From contig DATIHO010000004.1 in the NCBI GenBank assembly GCA_035480615.1, forward strand, positions 1 through 24,281: DNA of 24,281 bases. The letters run 5' to 3'. Both the position numbers and the translations under genes were made by a program. Source of the stretch: CAIPFQ01 sp035480615. GTDB taxonomy: Bacteria; Chlamydiota; Chlamydiia; Chlamydiales; SM23-39. The notes beneath the pieces are model-generated. The model searched no databases. It was given only the letters and a program-made list of their open reading frames with translations, and was not told the origin of the DNA. Of the stretch, positions 14,748-24,015 are shown piece by piece (position 1 is the first letter of the stretch; every line of letters begins with the position of its first letter).

Positions 14748-17700
14748 ATGGAAAAACAGCGCAAATGGCAATTCCTGCTCATCCTCATCGTGATGGTCTT
14801 AACCATCTATAACATCCTGCCTACTGTTTTTTATTATCTAAAGCCATTGAAAGAGCCGCTCAGCTCTTCTACTGCCGCAAACATCAGCGCATCGATCGCA
14901 GACCGAATCGACACTCTGGAAAAAGACACCATTCGTTGGATCCGCTCTTTTTGCGATTTAATCCATACAAAGCCTTTAAACATATCGGTTGACCCGGAAA
15001 ATCCCCAACTTGCCAGAGTCGCATTTGCAACAAGCGAAGACACACGTCTTTTTCGCAAATATTTTCCAAGGGCCGGTGCATTGATCCCTTTTACTCCTGC
15101 GCAACTCGCTCTTATTCCCGGAGACGCGGAAGACAGATCCGTTCAAATTTTACGAAAAATCCCCGTCCGTTTGGAGAAAACAGATTTCTCCTACTTTGTG
15201 AAAAACGACCCTTGGATTCTAGAAAAGCGGATCAAAAAGCTTGAAACCGCACTGATAAGTCCAAGCGATACGGCAATCCACTTAAATTCTCTATGCCAAG
15301 GCAAAGCGCCATTTCCTGTTTTAGAAACTCTTGCGATGCAGATTAACGCGATTTCAACAATCGAGGAACCTCTTCAAAAACGGTTGATGGCTCGTTTTAC
15401 TTATGGAGCCATTGAAAACCGCAATCTGGCCATTCAGTCTCTAATTCGGGCATTTGAACAAATCCGCGACTCAATTCGCCAGGAAAAACCAGGAAGCCAA
15501 GCGCCCCATCTTTTAGAGAAAAAAGAGACCGTTTTTTTAACTGCGGAACATTTTTTAAAAAACCACATATCTCAATTTGCGGCAGGCAAAGATCCGATAG
15601 AGCCTTCCCCACAAAATTCAAAAATTGATTTATCTACAGTCCACCCCCTGTTTTCAGAGCTTTCTCTCGACCTGCAAAATGAACGATTTGTTCTTACATT
15701 TCACCCGGATGTAGCACAGGCTCGTCATTTGGGGAAAAATACAGAATGGTTGGAACAATTTATATTCGATGAAATCGCGCGAATTTCTAAAGAATCGTGT
15801 GAAGATCTGGTTCCCGGATTATACCGAAACAACCTGACGAATCGGGAAAATGAGATCTCTATCCCGCTTCATCATCTTCCCCAAATTTCAGGATATTTGG
15901 TTTTAGACCAGAAAAAATTGGCGAAACGGATCGTACATCAACTACAAACAACTGTAACATCCCAATGGCGTCCATCTCATCCCGACTTGGCAGCTCTGCA
16001 AGTGGTGGACTACAGCGTCTTTCAAGCTCTTCCTCAAGAACAAAAAGCATTATGCCTCGTTATCGCCTCCCCTCTATGCCAGGAAATAGCGGGCTTGCAA
16101 TCTACTTCCCTCTACATTGCAGGAAAAGGGCTCGGAAAAATCGCGAAGACTTACGAATCGTTTCCCACATCGCCTCTTGCGCTGGACTTCCAAGCCGATA
16201 TTCAACGACTCGTTGAGCTTTTAAACCAGGACGGCTTTTCACCCTATCAAGCCCCTCTCTTTACCCAGGTATTGGCAGAAGATGGAGATTTGCTGTTTGA
16301 AAAACCCGGGTTTTTAACTCCTCTGCGTACAGCTACACGAGAAGATTACAAGATTTGCGCAGCTCAAGAAATGGCAATCATTGAACTCGCAGACAGGGAA
16401 CAGCGAATCCTCGCGGAAAACAGGATCGATACTCAAATTCATGAAGATTTGCTGAAATGGAATGACGATTACCGTGCAGCCCAGGTAAGCATCGATTCAA
16501 ATACTCGTTATGACATACCAAAACCAACAAAAGGGACATTTTGGCAAAACTTCCTTTTATCCGTACGCAAATTCCTTAGAGGCGATGAGAGAAAAATCAT
16601 CCGATGGGGCTTAGATCTTTCCGGGGGCAAATCTGTACAAATTGAACTGATTGATTCCAATAAACGTCCAGTGATAAATGATGAAGATTTGAAACAGGGG
16701 ATCAATGAACTCTACAATCGCGTAAATAAAATGGGCGTCTCCGAGGTTTCAATACGGCAGGTGGGACATCAGATTGCGCTTGATTTTCCAGCCGCCCAAG
16801 CGATATCGGCGTCCGAGCTGATCAAAGCCTCTACAATGTATTTTCACATTGTCAATGAAACGTTTTCTCTTGCGAACCCCACCCTCGCAAATAGCGTTCA
16901 TCGTTTCCTTCAAGAGATTTGGAATGAAGCAATAGCAACCGGAAAAAAAGAGGCCGGGGCCATTCACAAGATCGCATACAAGCGCTTGCATAAAGAGCCG
17001 GGCGAAACCCGTTCCATCGCTGCAGATGAGCTATGGGAAAATGGCCTGAGGCTTGCCCCCCCTGTCGATTCGGAAAGTTCAGCCGCCCTGAACGATTCTC
17101 TATCGAAAATCGCCATTTTTCGAGGAGCTGATTGGCATGGACAAACCCATCCGCTGATGATCGTATTTCACAATCGGGCGTTGGATGGTACGAGCCTTGA
17201 AAACATCCGGGCAGGTTACGACCCATCTAAAGGAAATTTTTTAAGTTTTGACATCCGCTCTTCCTACGAGATAGCCGGAAAAACAATCCATCCCCGAAAC
17301 GACCTTCACTCCTGGACCTCCCGTTATTCAAGGGAAAGCATCCAGGGCACACCTCTTGAAACTGTGACAAACGGCAGAGGATGGAGAATGGCCGTTTTAC
17401 TCAATGATGCAATCATCAATGCGCCGACTCTCGATGCAGCCTTAAAGACAAGCGCCATGATCAGCGGCCATTTTTCACAAAGAGAAGTAAACCGTTTGGC
17501 GACGGACTTAAAAGCGGGCTCTTTAAGCTTCACCCCTCATATTTTATCCGAAAAAAATATTAGCCCTGAATTAGGAGCCGCGGATCGCACCAAAGGACTC
17601 ACCGCTATGGTGATTTCTTTAGTCTTAATCATCTTATCTATGCTCGCCTATTATCGATTTGCCGGCCTTGTTGCATCCATCGCCGTTTTATTGAATCTTC

Positions 17701-19082
17701 TCATTTTATGGGCAACGCTTCAAAATCTGGGGGCTACTTTAACTTTAGCAGGACTTGCAGCCGTTGTCTTAACAATCGGGATGGCAATCGATGCAAATGT
17801 GCTTGTTTTCGAAAGGGTAAAAGAAGAATTGTCTTCCACCGGCAATATCCGTTCAGCCTTATCTACAGGGTATCAAAAGGCCTTTTCAGCCATTATTGAT
17901 TCTAATGCAACCACAATCATAGCCGCTTTGATCCTATTCAATTTTGACGCAGGTCCAATTAAGAGTTTTGCTGTAAATCTCATGATTGGAATCGCCTCGT
18001 CGATGTTTACCGCTCTTTTTATGACACGGTTTTATTTGATCGGCTGGGCGAACAAACCCACATCCACAACATTGAAAATGGCCAATTGGCTACGAGCCAC
18101 TCATTTCAATTTTCTGAAACAATCAAAAACCGCTTTTGCTATTGCCGCAGCCATCATGATGATCGGCCTGTTTTTCGTGGCTCGCAATCACACCTCGATT
18201 TTGGGAATGGATTTTACAGGAGGCTATTCATTAAATATTGAACTGTCCAGAATAGACGAAAAGCATTATGCCCCGGATGTAGGGAAAGCCTTCATCGCCT
18301 CCGGCGCATCTATTCACGATTTTCAAATCCGCGAGCTCGATCCTTCCCATCATCTCCGCATTCTTTTTGCAAAAACAATGGAATTGCCATCCAAACCATT
18401 CCACGGAATGCCGATCGTAAACGAGGGAATGGAAAATCCGCGCATCCAGTGGATCGTGGACGCTCTGCAAAAGCAAAACATCTCTTTGGCTCCCCACTCT
18501 AAAAACGCGCTTGCCTCCGGCTGGACCGCCGTAAGCGGACAAGTATCGGATAGTATGAGAAATAATGCCCTGATCGGTTTAGGGATTTCATTTTTAGCTG
18601 TTTTTGTATATCTGGCATTTCGTTTTGAATACAAATTCGCAGCAGCCGCTTTAATTTGTCTTTTTCACGATGTTTTCGTTACAATCGGACTGATTGGATT
18701 ATTGCATGCCTTGGGCATCGAAATTCAAATTGATTTGAATACCATTGCGGCGTTGATGACGATCATAGGTTATTCTCTCAATGATACGATCATTATCTTT
18801 GACCGAATCAGGGAAACAATTCAAGACATGCGCGGAAAACCAATCTCCGAAATTGTAAACTTTTCTTTGAATGCGACTTTGAGCCGCACTACAATTACTT
18901 CTGGAACTACGCTTCTTGTTTTGATCGCGCTTGTAGTTTTTGGAGGGTCTTCGATTTTTGGTTTCGCGCTTGTCATGAGCCTTGGTGTATTTGTTGGAAC
19001 AGTGTCATCCTGGTTCATTGCCGCGCCATTGATGGCTTTCTTTCATGGCCGAGAACTACCGCGCATTTCTCGCACTCTCTGA
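14748..19082 (+). CDS. secDF: Fused protein-export membrane protein SecDF with large N-terminal periplasmic insertion
   Basis: About 1444 aa from ATG 14748 (ATG 14730 is also possible; the TTG-initiated longer frame is not). A first transmembrane helix (about 7-31) is followed by roughly 590 residues without a known motif. The SecD part then has GLDLSGGKSVQIEL (near 620), the RQVGHQIALDFP segment, and helices containing GMAIDANVLVFERVKEEL. The SecF part begins with a helix and GMDFTGGYSLNIEL and ends with helices containing IIGYSLNDTIIIFDRIRE. The complex uses the proton gradient to help the Sec translocon move proteins outward. Fusion and great length agree with chlamydial SecDF (about 1400 aa in C. 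trachomatis). The ribosome-binding site is unclear. It is divergent from purA, and its stop lies 10 nt before repeat copy C. Confidence 0.95.
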   Translation: MEKQRKWQFLLILIVMVLTIYNILPTVFYYLKPLKEPLSSSTAANISASIADRIDTLEKDTIRWIRSFCDLIHTKPLNISVDPENPQLARVAFATSEDTRLFRKYFPRAGALIPFTPAQLALIPGDAEDRSVQILRKIPVRLEKTDFSYFVKNDPWILEKRIKKLETALISPSDTAIHLNSLCQGKAPFPVLETLAMQINAISTIEEPLQKRLMARFTYGAIENRNLAIQSLIRAFEQIRDSIRQEKPGSQAPHLLEKKETVFLTAEHFLKNHISQFAAGKDPIEPSPQNSKIDLSTVHPLFSELSLDLQNERFVLTFHPDVAQARHLGKNTEWLEQFIFDEIARISKESCEDLVPGLYRNNLTNRENEISIPLHHLPQISGYLVLDQKKLAKRIVHQLQTTVTSQWRPSHPDLAALQVVDYSVFQALPQEQKALCLVIASPLCQEIAGLQSTSLYIAGKGLGKIAKTYESFPTSPLALDFQADIQRLVELLNQDGFSPYQAPLFTQVLAEDGDLLFEKPGFLTPLRTATREDYKICAAQEMAIIELADREQRILAENRIDTQIHEDLLKWNDDYRAAQVSIDSNTRYDIPKPTKGTFWQNFLLSVRKFLRGDERKIIRWGLDLSGGKSVQIELIDSNKRPVINDEDLKQGINELYNRVNKMGVSEVSIRQVGHQIALDFPAAQAISASELIKASTMYFHIVNETFSLANPTLANSVHRFLQEIWNEAIATGKKEAGAIHKIAYKRLHKEPGETRSIAADELWENGLRLAPPVDSESSAALNDSLSKIAIFRGADWHGQTHPLMIVFHNRALDGTSLENIRAGYDPSKGNFLSFDIRSSYEIAGKTIHPRNDLHSWTSRYSRESIQGTPLETVTNGRGWRMAVLLNDAIINAPTLDAALKTSAMISGHFSQREVNRLATDLKAGSLSFTPHILSEKNISPELGAADRTKGLTAMVISLVLIILSMLAYYRFAGLVASIAVLLNLLILWATLQNLGATLTLAGLAAVVLTIGMAIDANVLVFERVKEELSSTGNIRSALSTGYQKAFSAIIDSNATTIIAALILFNFDAGPIKSFAVNLMIGIASSMFTALFMTRFYLIGWANKPTSTTLKMANWLRATHFNFLKQSKTAFAIAAAIMMIGLFFVARNHTSILGMDFTGGYSLNIELSRIDEKHYAPDVGKAFIASGASIHDFQIRELDPSHHLRILFAKTMELPSKPFHGMPIVNEGMENPRIQWIVDALQKQNISLAPHSKNALASGWTAVSGQVSDSMRNNALIGLGISFLAVFVYLAFRFEYKFAAAALICLFHDVFVTIGLIGLLHALGIEIQIDLNTIAALMTIIGYSLNDTIIIFDRIRETIQDMRGKPISEIVNFSLNATLSRTTITSGTTLLVLIALVVFGGSSIFGFALVMSLGVFVGTVSSWFIAAPLMAFFHGRELPRISRTL

Positions 19083-19092
19083 CAAAATTTTT

Positions 19093-19264
19093 AGAAGCTG
19101 TCCTAAACTTTAGCTTCTGTCGATTTTGGGGTTCTTTTAAGCCGACTTTTGGTTCTTTTTGCGGGGGTAGTATCAAACTTCGTATACCACCCCCGCAAAA
19201 AGAACCAAAAATCGGCCAAAATAATCCCCAAAATCGACGAAGCCTGGGTTTTAGTACAGCTTCT
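19093..19264. repeat. Inverted-repeat element family 1, copy C (172 bp)
   Basis: The left arm 19093-19173 starts AGAAGCTGTCCTAAAC and the right arm 19184-19264 ends TTAGTACAGCTTCT, with loop CAAACTTCGT (19174-19183). The inner stem GCGGGGGTAGTAT pairs with ATACCACCCCCGC with a single mismatch. The right arm shares 37 identical bases (19208-19244) with copy A (39-75). The outer ends differ from copies A and B, which end in GAGACTGT; that sequence instead appears just outside, at 19266-19273. The element follows the secDF stop by 10 nt and could end that transcript. Confidence 0.9.
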
Positions 19265-19425
19265 TAGAGACTGTTTTTTGAATGCGCCGGCTCTGTTATT
19301 TATTGACTGGAATACTCTATTTTGCGATCGTCGATTTCCGGTTCGTTAGAGGGTGTTACAATTCCCAATTGATGCATCGAAAAAACGGCCAAATGAATCT
19401 CAAACATCGACAGATGCTTCAATAG
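19265..19425. repeat. Decayed copy of inverted-repeat family 1 (copy D)
   Basis: This directly abuts copy C. It starts TAGAGACTGT, the terminal sequence of copies A and B. A later stretch, CGGCCAAATGAATCTCAAAC followed by ATCGAC (around 19387-19412), resembles the conserved CGGCCAAAATAATCCCCAAA block of the right arms. The middle no longer pairs well, so the hairpin is largely lost. It fills the gap before recJ. A TTGACT sequence in it (near 19303) has no matching -10 box, so no promoter for recJ is assigned. Confidence 0.4.
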
Positions 19426-19437
19426 GAATGGACCTGC

Positions 19438-21195
19438 ATGAATTCAAGCGCCTGCAAATCAAAAGCGCCCCTATGGATTTATCCGAATAAAAACCCTGCT
19501 CTTCTTCAAGAATTTATTAGAGAATTCAATATCCATCCAGTGACTGCGCAAATCTTGATTTCGCGAGGATTTAAAACAGTGCGGGAAGTCCACGAATTCC
19601 TCTATGCAAAATTGCCCAACCTCTATGATCCTGAGTTATTTCCCGACATGGATAAAGCAACGATGCGCGTTTTAACCGCGATTCGAAATAAAGAGCCAAT
19701 TTTAATTTATGGAGATAATGACGTCGACGGCATGACCGCTGCCGCGCTCCTCACCGAATTTTTAGACGCAATAGGGGGGCACGTTTATTTTGATATTCCT
19801 AACCGAGCAATGCTGAAAAAAAGCTTGATTGGCGACGCGCTTCAATTCGCGCTCGAAAGAAAATGCACCTTGCTTATCACGGTAGATTGCGGCATAACAG
19901 CTGCCAAAGAAATTGAAGAAGTAGTACAGCATGGGATCGATGTCATTATTACAGACCATCATGAACCCACTTCAAAAATCCCCCATTGCGTGGCTACGTT
20001 AAACCCCAAATTGATTCACAGCACCTATCCCAATAGGGAATTAACTGGAGTTGGAGTCGCATTCAAATTAGCGCACGCCTTAACAAACATTTTAATCGAC
20101 AATGAAGAAATTAGCCCCACCAAAATCGATCTCAAAAAATACCTCGACCTCGTTGCCCTCGGACTTATTGGGGATATGGGAGCGTTGAAAGGAGAAAACC
20201 GCATTCTTGTTCGCTATGGATTGAAACAGATGAAAACAATGCATCGAATCGGGCTAGCTAAACTCATTGAACTCAGCGAACTGGAAACTACAGATCTGTC
20301 CCCTTCAGACATCGCTTCAAAAATTGCTCCTCGCCTCAATAGTCTCGGAAGAATTGCCGACCCAATTAAAGGCGTCGAACTACTTTTATTAAAAGAGCAT
20401 GAGGAGGCGGAGGCGCTTGCCAAAGAATTGGATTTAAACAACCTTGAAAGACAAAAAATTGAAAGGGAAGCATCCGAAGATATTGAAACGATTATTTTTC
20501 ACCAGCCAGATCTCTTGCAAGACAAAGCCATTGTCTTGTATTCCGAAAAATGGCATCCGGGAATCATCGCCATCTTATCTGCCCGCATTGCAAGACAGTA
20601 CAATCGACCCACAGCAATCATTTCGATTGAGCAGGGCCTTGGCAAAGGATCGCTTCGTACAATCCCTGAATTTCCATTGATGCCTGTCTTAAAAGAAAAT
20701 GCAGATCTCCTCATTAATTTCGGCGGCCATGATTATGCTGCGGGATTGACGATTAAAGAAGAGAATATTCCTATATTCAAAAAGAAATTTATTACTGCTG
20801 CTGAAACAGCATTAAAAGATAACGATGTCATCCCTAAACTTTATTTAGACGCGAAAATGAATTTCAAAGATTTAACATTCGATTTTATGGAATCGCTTCA
20901 TCTCTTAGAGCCATTTGGAAACGAAAATCTGCCCCCGCTCTTGTTTTGCGATGCCATTCAAATCTGGCCACCGAAAGTTGTAGGACAATATCATTTGAAA
21001 CTCTTTTTGGAACAAGACGACCGGATGTTAGAGGGAATTGCGTTTGGTTTAGCGGATAGAAAAGAGGAAATTCGGGGAAAAAACTTACAGCTTAGTATAG
21101 CTTTTACCCCGCAGATCAACAAGTTTCTCAATAAAATGAGCATTCAGCTACTCATCAAGGATTTCCAGATAAGAAATCTCAAAGACACAAAGTGA
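19438..21195 (+). CDS. recJ: Single-stranded-DNA-specific exonuclease RecJ
   Basis: A DHH-family 5'-3' exonuclease of 585 aa, about the normal length for the family. The DHH domain has GDNDVDGMTAAALL, a manganese-binding motif in which Asn replaces the usual Tyr, then LITVDCGITAAKE and the name-giving ITDHHEP. SKIAPRLNSLGRIADP follows. The DHHA1 domain has LRTIPEF and INFGGHDYAAGLTI. A C-terminal OB-like segment completes the protein. It degrades single-stranded DNA in recombination (RecF pathway) and mismatch repair. An AGGAATGGA site lies shortly before ATG 19438. The gene is downstream of secDF as in Chlamydia, separated here by two repeat copies. It converges on euo with only 9 nt between the stops. 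Confidence 0.96.
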   Translation: MNSSACKSKAPLWIYPNKNPALLQEFIREFNIHPVTAQILISRGFKTVREVHEFLYAKLPNLYDPELFPDMDKATMRVLTAIRNKEPILIYGDNDVDGMTAAALLTEFLDAIGGHVYFDIPNRAMLKKSLIGDALQFALERKCTLLITVDCGITAAKEIEEVVQHGIDVIITDHHEPTSKIPHCVATLNPKLIHSTYPNRELTGVGVAFKLAHALTNILIDNEEISPTKIDLKKYLDLVALGLIGDMGALKGENRILVRYGLKQMKTMHRIGLAKLIELSELETTDLSPSDIASKIAPRLNSLGRIADPIKGVELLLLKEHEEAEALAKELDLNNLERQKIEREASEDIETIIFHQPDLLQDKAIVLYSEKWHPGIIAILSARIARQYNRPTAIISIEQGLGKGSLRTIPEFPLMPVLKENADLLINFGGHDYAAGLTIKEENIPIFKKKFITAAETALKDNDVIPKLYLDAKMNFKDLTFDFMESLHLLEPFGNENLPPLLFCDAIQIWPPKVVGQYHLKLFLEQDDRMLEGIAFGLADRKEEIRGKNLQLSIAFTPQINKFLNKMSIQLLIKDFQIRNLKDTK

Positions 21196-21204
21196 TACTA
21201 TTTA

Positions 21205-21645
21205 TTAAGTTGCGATTTGAGGCATGCGATTTAAGTAACTATTTCGATATTCCTTAATGTCGTCAATATGGATCACCCAAGCAGCGCCTTTCCGATGAGC
21301 TTTCAACAACCCGATACGCGTAGCATAATAGATTTTTTGCGCCGGTACATTCAATAGTTTCGCTGTTTGATTGATCGAATGAAATCCCTTGCGCTGATCA
21401 AAAATAAGCTCCCCTGCAAACATTGATTTGGTACGAGAATATTTATGTTTCCGATATTCATCGAGATCATCCAAATGAATCGTCCAACGCGTCGCATCTT
21501 TCGATGCCTTCAGTTTTTTTTGCTTAATCGCCACATAAATAGCTTGACGTGTTACATTGTTGATTCTCGCTGCTTCCGTGATTGTCACCACTTTCGCCGC
21601 ATCGACATTTTTCTCTAAGAATTCCTCCCCTATATTGTCGTTCAT
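21205..21645 (-). CDS. euo: Euo, chlamydial developmental DNA-binding regulator
   Basis: A protein of 146 aa from ATG 21643-21645, chosen because GGAGG (21658-21654) lies 8 nt upstream; a longer open frame adds 19 residues without a site. It contains two copies of an excisionase/MerR-like helix-turn-helix unit, at about 19-69 (TITEAARINNVTRQAIYVAI, then WTIHLDDLDEYR) and 87-138 (SINQTAKLLNVPAQKIYYAT, then WVIHIDDIKEYR). In Chlamydia, Euo is an early protein that represses late promoters during the replicative phase. Identification rests on this domain pair plus position: it is convergent with recJ and next to secDF, as CT446-CT447-CT448. The promoter could not be fixed, but a long AT-rich upstream region is present. 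Confidence 0.85.
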   Translation of the reverse strand: MNDNIGEEFLEKNVDAAKVVTITEAARINNVTRQAIYVAIKQKKLKASKDATRWTIHLDDLDEYRKHKYSRTKSMFAGELIFDQRKGFHSINQTAKLLNVPAQKIYYATRIGLLKAHRKGAAWVIHIDDIKEYRNSYLNRMPQIAT

Positions 21646-21945
21646 GGGTATTGCCTCCAATTTTTCTTGTTTTACAAATTTTTCTCGGAAAACCCCTAAC
21701 AACGAATTGTCATAAGGTACAGAGTCCGACCGTAATTTTTATGTTTTCATAATCCATTATTTCATATTAGTCGATTTAATTTCAACAGAAATATTATTTT
21801 TAAAATAATTTTTTCAACGACATAAGAAATATAAAAAAATAATATCGAAATTAATAGATAATATTACTCGTTTTTGAATTTTGAATTCCAAAGTTTCCTT
21901 GGCAGCAAACGCGTATTCAGATATCATCGAATATTGAGATACTCT
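21646..21945. other. 300-bp AT-rich divergent intergenic region between euo and tsp
   Basis: No gene is seen. It holds the euo ribosome-binding site, a pure A/T hairpin (ATTATTTT at 21793-21800, AAAATAAT at 21802-21809), and the tsp promoter at 21899-21927. The strong A+T richness contrasts with the rest of the window and fits a regulatory region for a developmental regulator. No repeat element of the other families lies here. Confidence 0.6.
21899..21927 (+). promoter_or_regulatory. Sigma-70-like promoter of tsp
   Basis: TTGGCA (21899-21904), a 17-nt spacer and TATCAT (21922-21927) match the consensus at 5 of 6 in both boxes. Transcription would start near 21934, about 12 nt before ATG 21946. 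This rules out the upstream TTG at 21874 as the translation start. Confidence 0.7.
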
Positions 21946-23862
21946 ATGTACAAATGGATAAGATTTTTTTTTCTTCTTTATATCTTTGGAATAGAATGTC
22001 GAATGCCCGAAATTCATCCCAAAGATGTAAAGTCAAAAATTAATGAGATATTTCGTTCCCATGTTTGTTATAAATCATTTTCATCTGAATTAATAAAAAG
22101 AGTTTTGCAAAATTATCTTAACGAACTGGACCCTACAAAAACCTATTTTTTAGAACAGGAAATCAACTATTGGACCCATCCAGATGATGCGCTCTTGCAA
22201 AAAGCAATGGAAGGATTTCAACTGTCCGATTATGTGATTTTTTATGATATTCACGCTATTTTCTTAAACGCGGTCTCGAGAAGAAACGTCATTGCAAGCG
22301 ACATTGCGAAAACCGATTTGCCCATAGGTGTTAAAAACGAAGAATTTCAAAACATGGAGTGGGCACGCAATCGAGAAGAATTAATGACTCGCGTATCCCG
22401 TATTCGAGCGCTTCAAATCGAAACGGCTGATAAAATGGGACAAGAGAGTCGGGAAAGATTGATTCAAAGACTCGAAAAGAGACGCCTCAATCGCGAAGCG
22501 GAATTAACGGGACAAACAGCCGAAGAAGAGAGAAATATTATTTTAACCCACGTGCTAAAAGCCGCCGCTTCAGCTCTCGATGCACACACAAATTATTTTA
22601 CTCCGGGAGAAGCCAACCAGTTTGTGATCCAAGTCCAACAGCGGCTATTTGGAATTGGCGCGCAATTGCGCGATGACCTGGATGGTCTCACTATTATGCG
22701 CATCCTTGAAAATAGTCCGGCTCAATCCAGCATGAAACTCAAAATCAATGATAAAATCATAGCTGTAAATCATGAACCGATTGTTGGGATGGATATTACG
22801 GAAGCTGTGGAATTGATACGGGGCGAAAAGGGAACGTCGGTTCATCTTACTTTCCTGCGCGATGGGGAAAAAATGGAACTTACACTCATGCGCGGCGAAG
22901 TTGTTCTTGAAGAATCCCGTTTGGAGACGCAATTAGAACCTTATGGGGATGGCTGCATCGCCCTTTTGCGCCTTTTTTCTTTTTACCAGGATGCAAAATT
23001 CTCCTCTGCCCAAGATATGCGAAAAGCTCTCGAACAAATTAAAAAAAAGGACAAATTAAATGGAGTGATTATCGATTTAAGAGGCAACGCTGGCGGCCTT
23101 CTGACGCAAGCGGTTTCGGTAACCGGCCTTTTCATTACAAAAGGGATCGTGGTGTCCGTGAAAGACAATACCGGGCAATTGCAGCATTTGCGAGAAGTGG
23201 AGGATAACTTGGTCTGGAGCGGCCCCCTCATTGTCCTTGTCGACAGAGCTTCCGCCTCCGCCGCTGAGATTGTCGCGCAAACTCTTCAAGATTACGGACG
23301 CGCCATTATTGTTGGAGATGACCACACCTTTGGGAAAGGGTCGTTCCAAACATTTACTCTAGATCCTATTCAAAATCTGAAAATCAATCCGCAAGGCGAA
23401 TACAAGGTAACAAGAGGCAGATACTATACCGTTTCAGGGAAAAGTCCCCAACTTAAGGGGGTGCTCGCCGATATTGTCGTCCCGGGACTGATGACATCTA
23501 TTGATATTGGAGAACAATTTGCAAAGTTCCCGCTTGATAATGATGAGATCGAGCCGCATTTCGAAGATGATTTGTCCGATCTTTCTGCCTTTCATCGAAT
23601 TCAATTGGGCATGAATTATCGGCATAATGTACAAAAGCGAATGGATGTTTATGTTCCCTATCTTGAGCTCTTGAAAAGACATTCCCACCTTCGGATTGAA
23701 AAGGACAAAAATTATCAAAATTTTTTAACAGAGCTGAAAAAGAAAAATTTTGACTCCCAACAAGTCGATTTATTTGGACAAAGCGACCTGCAGTATCAAG
23801 AGACTTTAAACATCATGAAAGATTTGATCTATCTTTTAAAGCAGGAAGCGGCACTGCTTTAG
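21946..23862 (+). CDS. tsp: Tail-specific protease (Tsp/Prc, S41 family)
   Basis: About 638 aa from ATG 21946. An N-terminal hydrophobic signal (KWIRFFFLLYIFGIEC) directs it to the periplasm. The N-terminal Tsp domain (about 25-215) has LNELDPTKTYFLEQEI. A PDZ domain (about 225-315) has GIGAQLRDDLDGLTIMRILE and MDITEAVELIRGEKGTSVHL. The S41 catalytic core has GVIIDLRGNAGG and VDRASASAAEI with the likely nucleophile Ser438, and TFGKGS with the general base Lys464. A C-terminal Tsp domain follows. The length and order match the chlamydial Tsp (CT441 type, about 650 aa) rather than the short CtpA enzymes. It degrades proteins by their nonpolar C-termini and may act on envelope proteins or, after host entry, host proteins. 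It is transcribed divergently from euo. Confidence 0.93.
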   Translation: MYKWIRFFFLLYIFGIECRMPEIHPKDVKSKINEIFRSHVCYKSFSSELIKRVLQNYLNELDPTKTYFLEQEINYWTHPDDALLQKAMEGFQLSDYVIFYDIHAIFLNAVSRRNVIASDIAKTDLPIGVKNEEFQNMEWARNREELMTRVSRIRALQIETADKMGQESRERLIQRLEKRRLNREAELTGQTAEEERNIILTHVLKAAASALDAHTNYFTPGEANQFVIQVQQRLFGIGAQLRDDLDGLTIMRILENSPAQSSMKLKINDKIIAVNHEPIVGMDITEAVELIRGEKGTSVHLTFLRDGEKMELTLMRGEVVLEESRLETQLEPYGDGCIALLRLFSFYQDAKFSSAQDMRKALEQIKKKDKLNGVIIDLRGNAGGLLTQAVSVTGLFITKGIVVSVKDNTGQLQHLREVEDNLVWSGPLIVLVDRASASAAEIVAQTLQDYGRAIIVGDDHTFGKGSFQTFTLDPIQNLKINPQGEYKVTRGRYYTVSGKSPQLKGVLADIVVPGLMTSIDIGEQFAKFPLDNDEIEPHFEDDLSDLSAFHRIQLGMNYRHNVQKRMDVYVPYLELLKRHSHLRIEKDKNYQNFLTELKKKNFDSQQVDLFGQSDLQYQETLNIMKDLIYLLKQEAALL

Positions 23863-24015
23863 AGGCCTGTATTTTGGGTATAGCCCATCGAAAACATCTA
23901 AATATTCGATATATTTTTCAGATATAATTTATTTTAAAGATAATTAATTTTGTTGAAAAAAAACAATATTTAATTTAAAATATTAAACAACCACAACAAA
24001 AAAGGAGATTGAAAA
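23863..24015. other. Intergenic region between tsp and the F-box gene
   Basis: About 150 bp without coding signal. It contains an ATTTTGGGTATA motif at 23871-23882 that resembles the half-site of the 1562-1609 palindrome. It also holds AT-rich sequence with an imperfect dyad (AATATTTAATTTAAAATATT at 23965-23984) and the promoter at 23953-23981. No clear intrinsic terminator for tsp is seen. Confidence 0.5.
23953..23981 (+). promoter_or_regulatory. Sigma-70-like promoter of the F-box gene
   Basis: TTGAAA (23953-23958), a 17-nt spacer and TAAAAT (23976-23981) match the consensus at 5 of 6 in each box. A start near 23988 leaves a leader of about 28 nt that includes AAAGGAG (24001-24007) before ATG 24016. 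The dyad in the spacer and -10 region could allow repressor binding. Confidence 0.65.

Noticed and set aside
19149..19349. 66-codon ORF across repeat copy C
   Set aside because: It is produced by the inverted repeat sequence and has no ribosome-binding site or recognisable domain.
21874..21945. N-terminal extension of Tsp from TTG 21874
   Set aside because: It lies upstream of and across the promoter at 21899-21927, and would bury the signal peptide that starts naturally at ATG 21946.
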